Positions 46,272 through 59,869 of a stretch of 64,000 nucleotides of DNA are shown here, piece after piece. A program made the position numbers and the translations under genes. The stretch spans positions 1,064,001 to 1,128,000 of the forward strand of contig LSRY02000019.1 in assembly GCA_001643675.2 (NCBI GenBank), in the 5' to 3' direction. The stretch's first letter is position 1. Each line of letters begins with the position of its first letter. A model generated the notes under the pieces. It saw only the letters and a list, made by a program, of their open reading frames with translations. It did not search any database and was not told the DNA's origin. The stretch comes from Monocercomonoides exilis. Its lineage: Eukaryota > Preaxostyla > Oxymonadida > Polymastigidae.

Positions 46272-47359
46272 TCATTTTTTAACCACGATTTTCATGATTT
46301 GTTCCATTGCTTCCATTTCCTTTGCTCTTGAAAGATAGTGCATCGCAGCCCTTTCTTGCATTGCTTCGATTCTTGACGCTTGGCTTTTCTTCATCTTTCT
46401 TTGTAAACGCAGCTGTTGAAGATGAAACAAACAAACAAAAAAAAGTTTATAAAAAGTCAATTTTTATAACAAATCAAACTTCCTCTTCATCGTTGAAGGT
46501 GATTTCTTCACCTGGAAGAAGGCCTTTCATTTCAAGTTCCGATCGCTTTAATTCACCTTCTTTCATCTCTTTCATTTCCCATTTTTCTAAGTCATAATAT
46601 TTGTCGTGCGGAAGTGTCGATGTGTTGTAATCTTCAACATAAGTCCGAAATTCCTCTTTTTGTTCCCAAGGAGGAAGCACTGACAAATCCTTTTTTCTAA
46701 CCTCCCACAGCCATACCCTAAATTCCTCTTTTTTATCGTAAAAATTGCTATCGTGAATGATTCTAAAAAAAAATATTCAATTCAGAATAAAATTATAATC
46801 TAGAAATTGAATGAAAAAAAACAAACCCGTGAGCTCCAAATTTGTATTCACTTGGCTTTGCTATTCCCAAACTATGCTCTGCATATGACTTTCCCTTTTT
46901 ATGTTTTTCTGATTTGTGTGACTTTTTGTGAGTCTTATGATGCGATTTTTTTGCTTTTCTGCTCTCTGAAGACGAAGTAGAACTTGAAGCATGACGATGA
47001 CGACTTCTCGATCGAGAAGAAGACGAGGATTTATGTGTATGAGTTTTTGTTTTGTGATGTGAAGTTTTATGTTCTTTTCTTGAATGATGTGATTTATGCT
47101 TTTTTGAAGAAATTTTCGAATGCTCGGAATATGAAGAATTCGACGAATCATCAATTGAATCATGTGATGATGAAGGAGATGAATCACTTGATGAATAACG
47201 TTTTTTTGAGTGTTCACGAGAAGATGAACGAGAACGATATCGCTTTCTTGGCTTGCTTGATGGTGATGAACTCCTTTCCTTTCTATTCTCCAAAGATTTT
47301 TCAGAAAATTCTTTAGAAGTCTCTTTTTCTGATGATGAAAAATTTGAATTAATAATCAT
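46272..47359 (-). CDS. RS/SKH-rich nuclear protein with conserved C-terminal domain (SCI1-like)
   Basis: Exons 47359-46827, 46762-46480 and 46412-46272 encode 318 residues. The N-terminal two thirds is Ser/Arg/Lys/His-rich (RKRYRSRSSSREHSKKRYSS, KKHKSHHSRKEHKTSHHKT), typical of nuclear speckle proteins. The conserved-looking part begins about 180: HDSNFYDKKEEFRVWLWEVR, LPPWEQKEEFRTYVEDYN and LPHDKYYDLEKW. The order F..K..EF..WL...R, then F..YV..YN...L...YY, resembles plant style-cell-cycle-inhibitor-1-like proteins and related nuclear proteins of unknown function. A basic coiled tail (MKKSQASRIEAMQERAAMHY) ends the protein. The family call is tentative. The RS nature is plain. Confidence 0.7.
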
Positions 47360-47536
47360 TTTATTAACCGAGATTTGATATAATTATCATAAAAGTTCAA
47401 TTAATATAGTCATTCGCGTTCAACAGTTTTTAAAATTTTTAATATGAATAAAACATTTATCAGTTAGAATTAAAATGCATTCAAACCTAATTTATCGGAT
47501 GAGTTCGCGGAAAAATTTGTCTTTAGACTCATAAAA

Positions 47537-48090
47537 TTAAAGAATTATTATTATTATGGTAAAACAAAAAAAATTGAATGAAGTGAAATGAAAGTAACAA
47601 ATATCGTATTTAGCATAACCATCATGCGAAATGCAATAATAGTTGAGAAATAATGCTTGCAAGCCAATAATAATGAAACAAAATACAGAATTCAAAGATG
47701 CTTCTTTCTCTGTCTTTTTCTTGAGCCATAAAAAGTAACTCTAAAAAAATACAATCAATAAGATATTTGCAATGTTATTAATTGAAAATTACAATACGAT
47801 ATAACATTTTGCATACGCTATTGAAATAATAATCATTCCAAGAGTCTCGGCAAAACAAGCCGCAGACATCAAATTTGATTTTAAAACTTCTTCTTTTACC
47901 TTTCCGCTAATTACAACTGCCATAATAACTAGAAAAATTCCCAACAGCATGAACACAATTCCTGTGAAAATAGAACAGACGGGATGCTTGCTGTTCTAAA
48001 ATTAGCAAATTATTGATGAAAAAGCATACAATGAAATCAATTCAACATCAAATATGTTTGAGAAATTTCGATGCAAACCTTTTGATCCAT
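47537..48090 (-). CDS. Small four-helix membrane protein, hypothetical
   Basis: Three exons, 48090-48079 (only MDQK), 47995-47798 and 47740-47537, encode 137 residues. The GTATTG donor at 47797 keeps the frame. The nearer GTATGC does not. Hydrophobic segments: ICSIFTGIVFMLL-type helix (VCSIFTGIVFMLLGIFLVIM), SAACFAETLGMIIISIAYA, VFCFIIIGLQALFLNYYC and a C-terminal FCFTIIIIIL. A helix pair with short loops, no recognised domain. The micro-exon start is the weakest part. Head-to-head with the giant phosphatase gene, start codons 190 bases apart. Confidence 0.55.
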
Positions 48091-48280
48091 GCTCGAAAAC
48101 ATTTTTGCCTTCTTTTCTTTATGATGATAATAATTTTTATGGTTTTTGATTGATGAAGAAGATAATAGATAAAGAGGTTATGTGCGTCCAGTTTATGTTC
48201 GCAGCGCACTCCAACACTTCTTTGAATGTGGAATAAAACCTTAATTAATTTGCGTTGATCATTCTCACAAGTTTTTGTGA
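48091..48280. promoter_or_regulatory. 190-bp divergent intergenic region (putative bidirectional promoter)
   Basis: Separates the ATG of the small membrane protein (-) from the ATG of the giant myotubularin (+). AT-rich. An in-frame TGA immediately precedes the plus-strand ATG, fixing that start. No specific element recognised. Inferred from gene arrangement only. Confidence 0.35.
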
Positions 48281-51200
48281 ATGCCACGTTTGGGACTGGG
48301 TATTTTTACACTTAGACCAGGCGAGAATATTACATATCACAGTGAGAATACAACCATTCGTTATCTTCTTCACAATACCGAAGGAGAACTTTATGTATCC
48401 AACTATCGTGTAATTTTTCTTCCATGTGCCGATGTGAAAGGAGTATGAATAAAAACATATTTTCCCAAGCGTAAAGATTCGTATTTTCTTTATTTTTTAA
48501 ATTTCTTTTTTTATTCTCGCAAAATAACTTTGAAATAATCATCATTTCAAAAGATCATCAAACAAAAGCCAACAAAGATATATATTGCATCTATATTTAC
48601 ATTTTCAGAGCCAAACGTACCATTTTCAAGTTTCTTTTCAGACGAGTATACATTTGAGATTTCTACGAAAGATTATCTTACTTATCGGTTTGATACACAT
48701 ATCAACTCTATTTTTCAAAAATTATATTTGAAACTTTTATTTCTCAAGCTTCTTATTTAAAGGTGAAAAGCATCAACCAAACCTTTTTCGAACTGCTATT
48801 GAAAAGGCTCTCATCTCGAAAACTAATCCAAGAAGTTTTGCTTTTGCATATCATCGTAGTATCCACCAATATGTACCTCATCTACCTTTATCAAGCGTAA
48901 GCCATGAAAAGCCATTATCATATACTTCTGTTTCTGTTTCTCGTGAAATTACTTCGCCAGCTGATGCAAGTTTTAGTGAAACACAAAATAATTCTTTTTT
49001 GGAAATTAAGTCAATGCCATATCAAAGCAGTGATCTATCAAAAGAGCATTCAATTCACATTGAAACAAAATCTTCGACTAATTTTGTTTCTGACCCTTCC
49101 TGCTTCATCAATCAACATCAACAGTCTTTTATTGACACTAAAAAAGAATTAAAAGATGTACATATTTATTCTAAGGAGGATGCAGAATTAGAGAAGAATC
49201 GAACGCATAACATTGATCAGCTCCATCGTTCTTCGACCATCTTCCCAGTGATAAAGACATCGACAGATACTATTCCAAGCATTGCGAAACCGGAACCTTG
49301 TCAAACGGACTCCAGCCTTATTCACTCTCAGCCAATGACTGATTTAGCTGAACCTTCCACACATTCATTTCACTCGTTCAGTTTGCTTCATTCACCGTCC
49401 ATTTCAAGCAGCAAACACAACACCAATCCATCCGCATCATCTCGCGTACTGCCACATCATTCTGACATTTCGTCGATTTCTTCTTCTTCCACGTCATTTC
49501 AAGACCATTTGCCAACTGTAAAACACAGTATAGTTGGTACAAATACCACATCACATCAAGCCACTCCGCACGAACCGCTCAAGTCCCCCTTGTCTCCTGG
49601 CCTGCCGCCTGCAGCCGGCTCAGCATCGGTGCATTCGCCTGTGAGCGCAGCAGGCGATGAATCAACAGGCCTTTCTTTATCTTCGCCATCACCTTCTTCT
49701 TCTTTCTCTGAAATTGATGTCTTTCCTTCTCCACCAACTCCGTCAGATTCAAACGTGGAGGCTTCCAATTCTTCGCAAGTTAATCGCTCAGACAATCCAA
49801 CTTTTTCTATGCCTTCTTCGTCGAAAAGCCATAAACAAGAAGAAATTGCTACCAAAGAGAAAGAAAAACAAAGAGAAAGAGAAGAAAATAATAGACGATG
49901 TATTACGTATTTCATTGAGGAATACGAATACGAAGAGGTTAGCGAAGAAGAAGAAGAGGTTGAGGAAGAAGAGGAAGAGGAAGAGGAAGAGGAAGAGGAA
50001 GAGGAAGAGGAAGAAGAAGAAGAGGAAGAAGAAGCAGAAGATAATAAAAGGAAAAAAGAGGAAAAGGAAAGAGAAAAAGAAAAAATGAAAGGAAATTTGA
50101 ATGAAACGAAAGAGAAAGCAAATGAAAAGCAAAAAACTCTGAAATTTCAAAGCAAAGAAAGCAATGAACAGCCAACAAACCAGATTAATGCAGTAGAGCA
50201 CAGAAACCCATTCAGCAATGACATTTCTCAGATGACGACACAAAGAATTACAACTGCATTACACACAGAACAATTCCTAGGAAACCAGTCAAATCAATTG
50301 AATGTGCAAAATTGTGCAGAAATTGAAAAACAGACTGGGAAAGAGGGAGGAAAAGCAGAACTCGCAATGAAAAATCAAAATGACAGAAAAGTTAACACAG
50401 AAATTGAACAACCAAAAATGATGCAACCGGATTATTTGTTGGATGTTCAATCAAAAAATGAAGGGGAAAAGGAGAAGAAGGAAAACAAAGTGCCATTTGT
50501 TGTGAAAACAACAGAAGTGGCAAAAGAAAAAGATCACAAAAGCAACGACAATGGAGATTATTATCATAGCAAAAAAGAAGAAGAAGTTGATGATGATAAC
50601 AATAACAGAATAAAAACCCCAAAACAATCAGAGGAAATGAAAGCAGACAGAATAGAATGGGTTGAGCATTCACCCTCTCCATTGTGTTCAAGCAGCGAAT
50701 CGAATGAAACAAGCTCAAACACAAACACAAACACAGAAGCAGAAAGCGATGTGCAATCAACTGCATCATCTTCTTCTGCTACTGCCTCTCCAGATGCTTC
50801 TGATAATCGTTCCTGTTCTTCTTGCTCTGCTTCTTCGGCTTCTTGTTCTGCTTCAACTTTTGATCGTGCGTCGCCTTCGTTTTATTCTTCTTCTCTTTCT
50901 TCACCCACAACTTCCTTTTCAGACGAATATAATTCATCTTATGCAGATTCATCAGAATTGTCATCACCAATAGCGACAACATCTTCTTCCTCTTTATCTT
51001 CTTCCCTTTCTTCTTTATCCTTTTCCTCTTCTCTTTCATCATCTCCCTCATCTTCATCGTCAACCTCCTCCTCCTCCTCTTCTTCTTCTTCTTCTGATTC
51101 ACCCACCTTGTCCTCTTTCACTCTTTTCTCTTCTGGAAGCCAGGCAGACAATGAATTTAGACACCAAAATGAAATAAGTTCAGAAGAAAATCGCAGAAAG

Positions 51201-54200
51201 AGAATGCATTTGCGATCTTCTGAACAGTCGGTATCATTCACAGGTACAACTGATGGTGAAAATGATGATGATGATGATGAAATTTCTAATTCTTCATATT
51301 CTAACAAAGATAATTACCATCATCGTTATCATCGTCATCTTCGCCCTCACAATATAAATAAGCATCTAAGGCAAAACAGAGTACATAGCAGTGTTTCTGC
51401 TTGTTCTGAGCAGTCGAAATCATTTTTTGACAGTTTTTATTCAGAAAGCCAGTCAAATGATGGATCTGAGTCTGTTTCTGGAGCATCTTCGTGGTCAGAT
51501 TCAGAAAATGAACATTTACACAGAAGAAGAAGAGGAGGAGGAAGCAGTGGTAGAAATATTGCTTGCTCGCTTCCTGTTTCAAATATGGCTTCTTATCATT
51601 TATCTTCTTATTCTCCCGAGCAGCTGGAAGACAAAAGAAGGAGGAGGGTTTCGAAGGAGAAGTGGAAGAAGAGGAGGAGAAGGAAGAAGAAGAGGGAAAG
51701 CAGCAGTGGAAGCGGAGGGGCAAGGAATATGTCTGGTGCTAATGCTAATGCTGATGCTGATGCTGATGATGTTATTGTGCCAGTTTCTGTTCCATCTGCT
51801 GAGAACGGAGCAATTCCAAGTAAAGGCAAATACCCTCAGTCCATTTACAAACACAAACACATTCATATCTACAATCACAATCAGAATCATTCACATCTTC
51901 ATTCACATCCTCATTCACATTCTCATACACAATCTCAACCACATTCACACCCTCATTCTCGTATTCAACCTTATTCTCATTCAGCCACTTCATCCAAACC
52001 ACCCATTCCACCCTTGAATATATCCAGCCATTCAACACATCGCCAACACCCTCATCAACCTCAACACTTTCAACGTCTTCATCAGCTTCATCAGCCTCAT
52101 CAATCTCATCATCCTCACCCACAAAACTCCACAAGCCCTCCTTCAGACAATGCAATTCCCTTTGATTCAGCCAAAGGCCCTTCTCTTCTCGTTTCTGTCT
52201 CCCGCCCAAAGGCGCAGCGCTTCCCGAAGGACACGTATGCAGCAGCTGCCTTGCTGTTTGGCGAGCATCTGCCGACAAAAGAGGAGAAAAGGAGGAGAAG
52301 AAGAAGAATTAGAGAGCTGTTCAGAGAGCCCTTTGAGAAGTCTGTGTGTGTGGTGACAAAGGACGGGAAGCAGATTGTGTCGCAAACGGATGTGGGTGAG
52401 GCAAAGGCAAAGACGAAGAATGAAGAAGAAAAGGAAAGAGAAAGGGAAAGAGAAAGAGAGGGAGGAGAAGAAAGAGGAGAAAATGAAGATGACAATGATA
52501 ATGATAATGATGCTGATATTGATAAAGAAGCAAGTGAAGAATTGCCTGCTTTTTCAGCATCTCCTTCATCAGAGCCATCGACAGCTGGCTCTGCTGTCCA
52601 TCCATCTTCTCTTCTTCCTCCTTCTTTGGGCCCTTCCTTTTCAAAGCCTCGTTTTCACTCTGAATTCCACCCCTCTTCTGTGCCAAACCCATCTCTTCAC
52701 GATTGTATCAAACCAGATGTGCTTTCTTCTTCTTCACTAACACCTCAACTGCATCCAATTCACCATTCACGTGTATATTTGTCCCGTTCTCCTGTTTCAT
52801 CATTATCACCTTCTCCTCCTCATCTTTCTTCTTCTTCTTCTTCCCCAACAAACGTGCATTTCCCAATCAACAATGAAAATATCCTTCCTTCTCCTTTGCC
52901 ATCTCCACTCTCTTTTCAGCGCAGCAACACAAACACCTCATCAAATAAGGAATCTTCTTCTTCTTCTTCTTCTTCTTCTTCTTCTTCTTCTTCTTCAGTG
53001 ACTTCATTTTCAGAACCTGTTTCAGATCAAATTCCTCTTCCTCTCTCGTCTTCTTCTAATTATTCATCAGAGAAAGATAAACTGGACAATAAACCAAATA
53101 TTGCATTATCTGAACACGCAAAAAGGAATGAATCATTGAAAGATGAAGATAGTGGAGTGAATAATGGAATAGCCAATACAAATGAGAATAAGAAGGACAC
53201 TGAAGAAACAGTTGATGATAAAAGAGGGAAGAATCAGAAAAAGGAAGAAAATGAAGATGAAAACGAAGAAAAAGAAGTAGACGACGATAATGAAGAAGAA
53301 GAGGAAGAAGAGGAAGAAGACGAAGGAGAGGAAGGAGAGGAAGGAAATATTCAGAAAAAGTCTCTTCGTGAACAAGAACAACCGCCAACCCCAGTTCAGT
53401 TTGTACCCTTTTCAGATCCCTTCCGAAAGGAATTGCAAAGTAAATCTCAAAGAAACAGCAACATTGCATTCAATGACAATCAACATGCACTCCAAAATGC
53501 TTCATCATCATCTTCCTCTTCCTCTTCCTCTTCTTCCTTTTCAAATTGCATCTCATCAATACGCTCAAAACCTTCATTACATCTTTCCAACTCGTTCGAT
53601 TCAATCCCTTCTGCTTCTTCCGACTTCTTCTCTTCTCCCTGTACTCCTCCTTCTCCTCCTTCTCCAGCATCTCCTTCTCCTTCCACACAAACAACTGATT
53701 TAGCCTCGTCATTCTGCCCCTCAACCACATTTTCCCCTCCTCCCGCACTTGTTTCCATTCATCCACAATTCACAGAAAATAACCACTTGAATCAAAATAT
53801 AAGCCAAATTATGAGCCAAAATCATCATCAGAACCAGCTTGTTCAACAGAACATTCAACAAATTCAACAGATTCAGCAGCAAATTCAACAAAACCAACAA
53901 GAAGATCCGCTTTCAACCAGCCAAAAACTCAGTTTGAGTGATTATCATTCGCAGATGACACAAAGCTCTGCTTCAATGATATCACATTCTCATCAGCTGC
54001 AATTGTCTCCTTATTCCTTTTCTGATTCATCATCATCATCATCATTGTCACCATCACCACTCTCTTCAGCAACAACAACAAATTCTTCTTCTTCTTCTTC
54101 TTCAGCTTCTTCCTCAACCTCCTCTTCTCCTTCTCCGCATTTTCTAACTCCATCTCCTCGCTCCCCTCGTTCCCCCCGTTCTCCTCGCACATCTTCTCTT

Positions 54201-54767
54201 TCTGTGCCAACATCTGCCATGCAATCATCATTGAGTTCACAGGGTTGTCTATTAAGTGCTCAGAAACTGGTGTTGCTTGACAATAAGCATAATAATAATA
54301 ATAATAGCGATGGCAAAATAACAGAATTTACCAATTACACTCATTTCCCTTCTCAAATAGCAAATGATTCAGCTTCTGGTTCTTCTGTGTCTTCGTCATA
54401 TCTTTCGGCACTTCCTGAAGTTTCTCTTCTTTCTCCTCATTTCACTTCTTCTCTTCCTTCTTCAACATCTGCCTTATCATCATCTTCATCTTCTTCTTCT
54501 CCTGCTGCTGCTCCTTCTCTTCTATTGTCAGCTTCTTCTTCTCATCAGAGAATTGTTATGCCTCAATTGAATGGGCAAATGAATTCAGAACAAAAACAAC
54601 CAGAAGATGATCAATTGCACCATCATTACAATCATAACAATCATCATCAGCATCATCATCATAGTAATCATCATAGCCAAAATATAGAATCTTCAGATAT
54701 TCATCATCAACATCATAATTACCATCATCATTCCAATCATTATGAACATTCTGATCATCCAAATGAA

Positions 54768-54814
<47 letters not shown>

Positions 54815-57800
54815 ATATAATCATAACCACATTCACACTTCCCTTTCTCCACATCACAGAAACGACAGAAGCAACCTACATTATCATTCAATGGAAAATG
54901 ATACTCATATAATACCAACTGCTTCTCCATCTTCAATGATGACTGTTCCTCAGAAGCATCACATAGAAATCACAGCGCTTTCTCGTATTTCTGAGCAAAA
55001 ACCAAAGAAGAACTGGCATTTTGTCCCTCCTTTCAGTTTCTTTGCTTCGGGTTATTCTTATTTGCCTCCTTTTATCTCAAATTATAACCAAATTAATGTT
55101 TTGAACAGCAAAGCTAAGCAAAACAAGAAAGATGAAAGATTCGAAGGAGTATCAATGAATGAATCGCAGAAATCATTTGAAAATGCCATGCAGACAGCAA
55201 CACAGTCAACGCCATCAAAGCAGATTAGCATTAACGCAAACGACAATACATCTTCTGAAGAAAAAAGAATTGCATTGTTTATAAACAATAGCAACTTCAA
55301 TCACACTAATACTGGAATGTCTTTTTCTAACAGTTCTTCTTTGAACTCTCCTTTGTCCATACAAACTGTTCAATGTTTACACAACCCTGACTCAATGACT
55401 TCTTCCTCCTCCTCCTCCTCCTCATCTTCTTCTTCTTCTACTTCTACTTCTTCTTCATTGTTAAACAACTCTTCATTTTATCCCCTTCACCCCATTCGCT
55501 CTTCACCACATAAGCACACAGACCCCTTCTCTGTTGTGAATGCCCTGACACCTCCACCTCCACACACAGCACAGTTTACTCATCCTCCTCTTTTTCCTTC
55601 TTTCTCTCTCTCTCCTTCACACCCACTCAATAACAATGAAAATTGCAATCACTTCAATGAACTCATTCACAATCATTTCCACAACAACATCAATGGAAAC
55701 ATCCATACATCGTCTTATTTTGCATTCCCTTCTCTTTCATTGCGTTATTTGTCATTCAGAAATGCCCTTGGCCAGCCAGGCAAGACAGATCTATCGTTCA
55801 TTCACAGAGGAATAACACAGCGCCATTCAAAGAAGCAGCAATATTCTTTCAAACAGCTGGATATTCCTGAGTTTGAAGGGAAGAAGGATGGAAAAGAAGG
55901 TGAAGGAGAGAAAATAAAAGATGGAGCAATCGCTTCGTCATTGTCAGTGTCTTCTTTATCTTCTGTATCTTTCTCTTCTTCTTCTTCTTCTTCAGTTTAT
56001 CCTTCTTCCCCTTCTTTTTATACTTCAACTAACACATTGAATAGTTCTCAATCACCAACATCACTTCACACCCAAAATTTTGCTTCCTCCTCTTCTCAAT
56101 CAGAAGAATCTCCTTGTTTCACTCTTTCGCCTTACGTAGCTCCTCATCCAGTTGTTCAAACAGATTCAATAATACTGAATTCAAATGGATTATCGTTATC
56201 TTCTTCTTCTTCTTCCTCCTCCTCCTCCTCATCATCATCATCACCTTCTTCTTCTTCTTCTTCTATTGCTTCTTCTCCTTCCTCCTCTTCTTTGCACTCA
56301 TCTTCCCCTGATTTCTCCCCAGACCTCACAAACTCAAAGTCTTTTTTCCATTCTCTTCAATCTCTTCCTTCGCCTCCTTCTCTTCATTATCCTCCTCTCC
56401 CTTTTCCCCAATCTTCTTCTTCTTCTTGTTCTTGTTCTCCTCCTCCAAACATCCTTCCTCTCGAAGACAATAGCAATTCCCAATTCGAACAATCCTTCTC
56501 TCCTTTTCTTGGCTCTTCTTCCTCTTCCTCTTCCTCCTCCTTTTCTTCTTCTTCTTCTTCTTCTTCCTCACACAAACAGCATTCAGCGGCATTCTCTCCA
56601 ATCAGCGCACCTGCAGTTGGCAGGCAGCCACCAGCCGTTCTGACTTCATTCACTCACTCTGCTCAACAGCCTCAAGTGAATGTGACAGCAACATTAACAT
56701 CATCAGCATCATCAACATATGCAGCATCAACTACAACTGAATCATCATCATCATCATCGTCACTTGCTTTGCCATCTTCTTCTTCTCCTCTTCCTCTTCC
56801 TTCTTCTTCCTCTCAATTTCATTCTCAACAACACCCTCAGCAACTCCTTCAGCAACAACATCAACAGCATCAGCTGCCTCAACAGCTTCAACAGCATCAT
56901 CTTCTCTATCCCCAGTTGCAATCCCACATTCCATCTCATCTTCATCCTCATTCCAGTTCTCATTCTCTCTCTCGCTCTCCTCTTCATTCTCCTCTTCCTT
57001 CTCCTCTTCCTTCTCCTCTTCCTTCTCCTCTTCCTTCTCCTCTTCATTCTCCTCTTCATTCTCCTCTTCATTCTTCCTCTCGCCACAATCATCCTGTCCT
57101 TCACAGCTGGAATTCGTTTGACGTGTTCAAAGATTATCTTCGGATGATATTTCGCATACAAACTGCGTTGTATATGAAGACGATGCAGAAGGAGAACAAA
57201 GAGAAAGAAAAGGGGAAGAATGAAAGAGAAGTCAAAATGAGAGGAAAAAAAATTCATGTTCAAAGTCAAAGACAAAATCAACACGAAAATCAAAATCAAA
57301 ATGGAACAGAAAATTTCACAGAAAATTTCAAAAGTGTTGGAAGAAACAAACAAAACATACCATTTTCTGATCAAACACATTTTCCATTTGTGCCTTATGC
57401 TCCACAAAACAGCAGTCAAACGGGAAATTCAATAGAACATATTCCAAACTCATTTGCTCAGAATTCAGCTGCTAATCCTTCCCCTGCACAGAGCCCTGCT
57501 TCTTTCCCGTTGAACGTTCGATTATCAGCTTCGCCTAAGTTTCTACCGCATTTTCATACGCATCATCATCCTCCTTCGTATTCTTCATCTTCTTCGTCTT
57601 CTTCGTCTTCTTCCTCCTCCTCCTCCTCTTCTTCTTCTTCTATTCCTGTTTCTTCTTTATCTAATTCTCCTTCCATTGTTTCTTTTTCTCCTTCGCCATT
57701 CCCTTCTCCTGTTCAATCATCTTCTCCTTCTGGTTTGCATGTGCGTTCTTCAACTCTGACAACATGTGATGCTCCTTCTATTGCTATTCCAAATTACATT

Positions 57801-59837
57801 CCTTCTTCCTTTTCTTCTTCTTCCTCCTCCTCATCATCATCCTCTTCTTCTTCTCCACTTGCTTCTCCTTCTTCTCCTTCTCGCTTTCATTCTCCATCCC
57901 TCCAGCGTTCATTTACAATTTCTTCAAATTCACCAAACAACCATAGAAGGTCTTATTCCATATCCAGCACACCATTTTCACCAGATGCTTCTCCAAATTC
58001 CAAATCAAATAATATTCTTCAGTCAACTCCAACGCGAAATATGCAAATAACTTCATCATCATCATCTTCTTCTTCTTCTTCTCCCTCTTCCTCTCCTTTA
58101 TCTTCTCCTTTATCTTCCTCTTCTATTTCCTCCTCTTCTTCTTCTCCTTCCTCCTCTCCTTCTTCTCCTTCCATTTCCGACTTATGGCGCATCTCCACCG
58201 GAAACCACTTCTTCTCCATCTGCCCCTCATATCCGCAGTATCTTCTTGTCCCTTCTTCAGTCACAGACGAAGATCTGATGAAATCTTCTCTCTTCCGCAC
58301 GAACCAAAGACTTCCTGTGGTCTCCTTCATCCACAGCAATGGCTGTGTGATTATTCGCTCTTCTCAGCCGAAAACAGGGTTTTTGGGGAGCGGAAGGTCA
58401 AAAGAAGACGAATATTTGCTGAGGGAAATAATGCTGGCTGGGGTGAAAGGGCATGAGCAGTGGAAGGCGAGGAAGGAGGAGAAGAAGGAGAGGAGGAAGA
58501 GGAAGAAGGAGAGGAAGCTGCTGAAGGAGAAGAGAAGAGCGGAGAAGAAGAGGAGGAGAAAGAGAAGAAGAAGAAGAAATAGAAATAGAAAGCATTATAT
58601 GAGAAAAGCAAAAGAAGGAAAGAAAATGGATAAGCATTATTATAAATATCATCATCACCACCACCATCTCAATCAAACCTCAAACCAATTCAATCGTTCA
58701 GACGAGATGCAAATCAAGTTTTCGTTGGAAGAAGCAAAAGGAAATGCTATTCATTCGCTCAAGAGTGAATTAAACAGAGATTTGAATTCAGTTGATAAGC
58801 AGAAAAAGAAGTTTCATGACAGTCAAAATGAAAGAAAACCACAAAATTTTCAATCAAACATGCCAAAAGACGTCAGAACAGCCAGAAGTTGCACAAACCA
58901 CTCAGATTTCATTCAAAACGAGCAATTTCCTCGCATTCACGATAGAAAACATGTCAAAACTGTTTCTCCTCATTCCTGCAATGAACATGGAAGAATAATG
59001 CAGACGAGTCGTGTTGGTGATACATTCCAAAATGAAATGTTTCTTTCTTCTTCTTTTGGTACTGCTTCTGCTTCTTCTTATTCTCATTTTCTGCCAACAT
59101 CAACTTCTTCTTCTTCTTCTTCTTTCCGTCCTTCTTCTGCTCCTCATACGTCTGGCTTCTTAAATGCTTATGCTATTACTTCATCACATCCAAACTTTTC
59201 TTTTCCATCTTCATTTTCTTCGTCTCTTCCTTCAACTTCTTATCTTCTTTTTCCTCCTTCTTCTGTAAAAATTGAGAATCCAACTCATTCTTCTTCTTCC
59301 TCCTCGTCTTCCTCTTCTTCCTCTTCTTCTGTTATAACTTCTTCATCTCTACCAACATCAAGATATTTGAAAGATATGCCAGCACCAGAATTTTTTGTTC
59401 AAAAAAGGAAGAATGTCAATAAAGAGAGTGAAAAGAAAGAAGATAAAGAAGAAGAAAAGAGAGAAGGAAAAGAAAAAGGAAAAGAAGAATTCAAAATGGT
59501 AAGTCAAGAAAAAAACGAAGATAAAACGCAAAATTCAGAAGATTTCAAAACTCAAAAAGGAATCAAACAAGAAGTTCCTTTGAAATCATCATCATCATCA
59601 CATCTTCATTTTTCTTCAGCTTCTTCGGCCTCTCCTGAAGTTGATCCTCATCTCAATCCTAATTCATTCAGAAATTGGCAACCAAAATACAAACAACAAA
59701 CAAAAGTTTCCAAAATACCACCTTGCAACGTTGCTCATAAGCATTCTTTGTCTGCTTCTTCTTCTTCTTCTTCTTCTTTTCCTTTTCCAACTTCTTCTCC
59801 TCATCCTTCTCTTCATCCTTCTTTTCATTCTTATCAT

Positions 59838-59869
<32 letters not shown>

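Noticed and set aside
50939-51307. Acidic minus-strand frames inside the giant gene (also 53480-53758, 54011-54220, 56326-56653, 58019-58339)
   Set aside because: All lie opposite polyserine or other low-complexity stretches of the continuous plus-strand frame and have no domain of their own. Shadows.
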